From Osmia lignaria lignaria (taxonomy: Eukaryota > Arthropoda > Insecta > Hymenoptera > Megachilidae): DNA of 64,000 nucleotides. The first letter of the stretch is position 1; every line of letters starts with the position of its first letter. Of this stretch, positions 61,201 to 64,000 are shown piece by piece. Under the pieces are notes generated by a model. It was not told the DNA's origin and searched no databases. It was given only the letters and a program-made list of their open reading frames with translations. Position numbers and translations under genes: made by a program. The stretch lies in NCBI RefSeq assembly GCF_051020975.1, contig NW_027478161.1, forward strand, positions 23,658,001 to 23,722,000. The letters are read 5' to 3'.

Positions 61201-63052
61201 GCTAAGCTGGAAGTGGCATTTGCAGCTCGCAATAGTGCAGAGTTATCTCAAAGAAAGGGGCCACGGTGTTTCTGTATCTCTATTATGTTGGTGCGGCTTC
61301 GGAACTTTTAAATATCTTGATATATCTCGAGAACTACGCATCTGATCAAAAAATATCATAGAACATAAAAAGTAGGAAACTTAATTCTCTACAAATAAGG
61401 TCTCTTAACATTTTGCCGTAGCTCGTTTCGTTTCCGAGATATTTGCAGATATATCTCAAGGGAAGGGGCCTGACGGACATATTTCGAGATATTTCTTCTT
61501 CTTGTTGTTCTTCTTCTGCACAGCTAAACTGGAAGTGGCATTTCCAGCTCGCAATAGTGCAGAGTTATCTCAAAGAAAGGGGCCACGGTGTTTCTGTATC
61601 TCTATTCTGTTGGTGCGGCTTCGGAACTTTTAAATATCTTGATATATCTCGAGAACTACGCATCTGATCAAAAAATATCATAGAAGATTAAAAGTAGGAA
61701 ACTTAATTCTCTACAAAAAAGGTCTCTTAACATTTTGCCATAGCTCGCTTCGTTTCCGAGATATTTGCAGATTTATCTCAAGGGAAGGGGCCTGACGGAC
61801 ATATTTCGAGATATTTCTTCTTCTTGTTGTTCTTCTTCTGCACAGCTAAGCTGGAAGTGGCATTTGCGGCTCGCACTAGTGCAGAGTTATCTCAAAAAAG
61901 GGGGCCACGATGTTTCTGTATCTCTATTATGTTGGTGCGGCTTCGGATCTTTTAAATATCTCGATATAACTCGAAAACTACGCTTCTGATCAAAAAATAT
62001 CATAGAACATAAATTGTAGGAAACATAATTCTCTACAAAAGACGTCTCTTAACATTTTGCCATAGCTCGCTTCGTTTCCGAGATATTTGCAGATTTATCT
62101 CAAGGGAAGGGGCCTGACGGACATATTTCGAGATATTTCTTCTTCTTGTTGTTCTTCTTCTGCACAGCTAAGCTGGAAGTGGCATTTGCGGCTCGCACTA
62201 GTGCAGAGTTATCTCAAAAAAGGGGGCCACGGTGTTTCTGTATCTCTATTATGTTGGTGCGGCTTCGGAACTTTTAAATATCTCGATATATCTCGAAAAC
62301 TACGCTTCTGATCAAAAAATATCATAGAACATAAATTGTAGGAAACATAATTCTCTACAAAAGACGTCTCTTAACATTTTGCCATAGCTCGCTTCGTTTC
62401 CGAGATATTTGCAGATTTATCTCAAGGGAAGGGGCCTAACGGACATATTTCGAGATATTTCTTCTTCTTGTTGTTCTTCTTCTGCACAGCTAAGCTGGAA
62501 GTGGCATTTGCAGCTCGCAATAGTGCAGAGTTATCTCAAAGAAAGGGGCCACGGTGTTTCTGTATCTCTATTATGTTGGTGCGGCTTCGGAACTTTTAAA
62601 TATCTTGATATATCTCGAGAACTATGCATCTGATCAAAAAATATCATAGAACATAAAAAGTAGGAAACTTAATTCTCTACAAAAAAGGTCTCTTAACATT
62701 TTGCGATAGGTCGCTTCATTTCCGAGATATTTGCAGATTTATCTCAAGGGAAGGGGCCTAACGGACATATTTCGAGATATTTCTTCTTCTTGTTGTTCTT
62801 CTTCTGCACAGCGAAGCTGGAAGTGGCATTTGCAGCTCGCAATAGTGCAGAGTGATCTCAAACAAAGGGGCCACGGTGTTTCTGTATCTCTATTATGTTG
62901 GTGCGGCTTCGGAACTTTTAAATATCTCGATATATCTCGAAAACTACGCTTCTGATCAAAAAATATCATAGAACATAAATTGTAGGAAACATAATTCTCT
63001 ACAAAAGACGTCTCTTAACATTTTGCCATAGCTCGCTTCGTTTCCGAGATAT
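58223..63052 (+). repeat. Region G: AAAAAAGGGGGCC monomers mixed with q-head units
   Basis: Units at 57,901, 59,833, 60,799, 61,765 and 62,087 carry a run of A then five or more G in the second TATCTC motif together with an R middle and K tail. I see this subtype nowhere else. q-head units lie at 58,223, 59,189, 60,155 and 60,477. The tail AGAAGATTAAAAG followed by an AAAAAAGGGGG unit with CCACGATG occurs at about 59,755 and 61,685, 1,932 bp apart. The tail AGGACATAAAAAGTGGG links 58,223 and 59,189, 966 bp apart. Several units (58,223-59,510) resemble region B. Confidence 0.75.
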
Positions 63053-63374
63053 TTGCAGATTCAGCTCAAAGGAACGGGCCTGACAGACATATTTCGAGAT
63101 ATTTCTTCTTCTTGTTGTTCTTCCTCTGCACAGCTAAGCTGGAAGTGGCATTTGCAGCTCGCAATAGTGCAGAGTTATCTCAAAGAGAGGGGCCACGGTG
63201 TTTCTGTATCTCTATTATGTTGGTGCGGCTTCGGAACTTTTAAATATCTTGATATATCTCGAGAACTACGCATCTGATCAAAAAATATCATCGAACATAA
63301 ATTGTAGGAAACATAATTCTCTACAAAAGACGTCTCTTAACATTTTGCCATAGCTCGCTTCGTTTCCGAGATAT

Positions 63375-63945
63375 TTGCAGATTTATCTCAAGGGAAGGGG
63401 CCTGACGGACATATTTCGAGATAATTCTTCTTCTTGTTGTTCTTCTTCTGCACAGCTAAGCTGGAAGTGGCATTTGCGGCTCGCACTAGTGCAGAGTTAT
63501 CTCAAAGAAAGGGGCCACGGTGTTTCTGTATCTCTATTATGTTGGTGCGGCTTCGGAACTTTTAAATATCTTGATATATCTCGAGAACTACGCATCTGAT
63601 CAAAAAATATCATACTACATCAAAAGTAGGAAACTTAATTCTCTACAAGAAAGGTCTCTAAACATTTTGCCATAGCTCGCTTCGTTTCCGAGATATTTGC
63701 AGATTTATCTCAAGGGAAGGGGCCTGACAGACATATTTCGAGATATTTCTTCTTCTTGTTGTTCTTCTTCTGCACAGCTAAGCTGGAAGTGGCATTTGCA
63801 GCTCGCAATAGTGCAGAGTTATCTCAAAGAGAGGGGCCACGGTGTTTCTGTATCACTATTATGTTGGTGCAGCTTCGGAACTTTTAAATATCTTGATATT
63901 ACTCGAGAACTACGCATCTGATCAAAAAATATCATAGAAGATAAA
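63375..63945 (+). repeat. Right-edge copy of a region B segment
   Basis: The units at 63,375 and 63,697 match 20,873 and 21,195, at an offset of 42,502 bp. Shared rare states: GATAATTC, CATACTACATCAAAAG with CTCTAAAC, CCTGACAGAC, GTATCACTATTATG, GGTGCAGCTTCGG, TTGATATTACTCGAG and AGAAGATAAAAAG. The match stops in the tail, where ACATAATTCTC stands against ACTTAATTGTC. The units before it (62,731 and 63,053) instead match 17,331 and 17,653, so the region is a mosaic of two region B sources. Confidence 0.85.
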
Positions 63946-64000
63946 AAGTAGGAAACATAATTCTCTACAAAAAAGGTCTCTTAACATTTTGCCATAGCTC
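63697..64000 (+). repeat. Truncated right-edge monomer
   Basis: This is the first 304 bp of a 322-bp monomer, cut off within the junction core after GCCATAGCTC. It shows that the array continues to the right of the window. Confidence 0.95.

Larger units (their letters stand above)
1..64000 (+). repeat. Satellite DNA array, 322-bp monomer, about 199 tandem copies
   Basis: The sequence repeats every 322 bp in one orientation from end to end with no interruption. Landmarks recur once per unit: TTTGCCATAGCTCGC at the junction, TTATGTTGGTGCGGC in the middle and usually TGATCA near the tail. Unit starts run from 268 to 63,697 in steps of 322, except for five steps of 321; 197 x 322 - 5 equals that distance exactly. 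By eye, monomers differ at a few to about twenty positions. Monomers of about 160-180 or 320-360 bp are typical of eukaryotic centromeric and heterochromatic satellites, and 322 is about two nucleosome repeats. I do not recognise the family. No unique sequence or mobile element interrupts it, so the array boundaries lie outside the window. Confidence 0.98.

Noticed and set aside
1..64000. CRISPR array
   Set aside because: The repeat unit is 322 bp with no alternation of short identical repeats and unique spacers, and there are no cas genes.
1..64000. Transposable element, ribosomal spacer or histone-type gene repeat
   Set aside because: There are no terminal repeats, target duplications, transposase or polymerase frames, rRNA segments or other coding blocks. 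Every base belongs to the 322-bp satellite unit.
1..64000. Phage, plasmid or bacterial defence system
   Set aside because: There is no bacterial gene organisation anywhere in the window. A 64-kb array of a 322-bp satellite with HORs is a eukaryotic feature.

Overview
The whole window is one uninterrupted tandem satellite DNA array. A monomer of 322 bp repeats head to tail on the same strand from the first base to the last. There are 197 complete monomers between 268 and 63,696, with a 267-bp partial unit at the left edge and a 304-bp partial unit at the right edge. The array therefore continues beyond both ends. I found no protein-coding gene, RNA gene, transposable element, CRISPR array or unique-sequence spacer. 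The organism is almost certainly a eukaryote, with the window in centromeric, pericentromeric or other heterochromatin. The monomer is about 40% GC, and CpG dinucleotides are close to the expected number (about 11 per monomer). This argues against a heavily CpG-methylated vertebrate or plant genome. An insect or other arthropod is my best guess, held weakly.

Monomer anatomy (phase set at the TTG that begins each unit; 50,495-50,816 is a near-consensus copy): a head segment, a TTC/TTG triplet pyrimidine tract, a middle segment, a long conserved stretch ending at an AT-rich dyad, one TGATCA site, a variable A-rich tail, and a conserved junction core. The monomer holds a diverged internal duplication (22 of 25 matches, 114 bp apart) and a near-perfect 16-bp inverted repeat.

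Monomer subtypes are combinations of head, middle and tail cassettes. They are arranged in several kinds of higher-order repeat (HOR). From left to right: a mixed region (1 to about 9.6 kb) with a 4-mer; an 8/9-mer region (9.6-22.5 kb) with two embedded dimers; a region (22.5-39.9 kb) with 3-, 6-, 8- and 9-mers, including two clean 2,898-bp 9-mers at 33,429-39,224; a 3-mer region (39.9-46.3 kb); a second 3-mer region (46.3-48.2 kb) running into a block that nearly copies 0.57-1.74 kb; a mixed 3/4/5/6-mer region (49.2-58.2 kb); and a last region (58.2-64 kb) whose end nearly copies 20.9-21.4 kb. Patches about 47 kb and 42 kb apart are thus more alike than adjacent monomers.

Length is held very constant. 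Only five 1-bp deletions occur in 64 kb, two of them copies of one event, and I saw no insertion. Each monomer carries a 74-codon TTG-started open frame. I judge it non-coding: it has no ATG, 322 is not a multiple of 3, and it is broken in 24 of 198 units by changes that were themselves copied along with the HORs. The interest of the window lies in how the array has evolved (nested HORs, within-monomer mosaics, long-range copying), not in a gene system.
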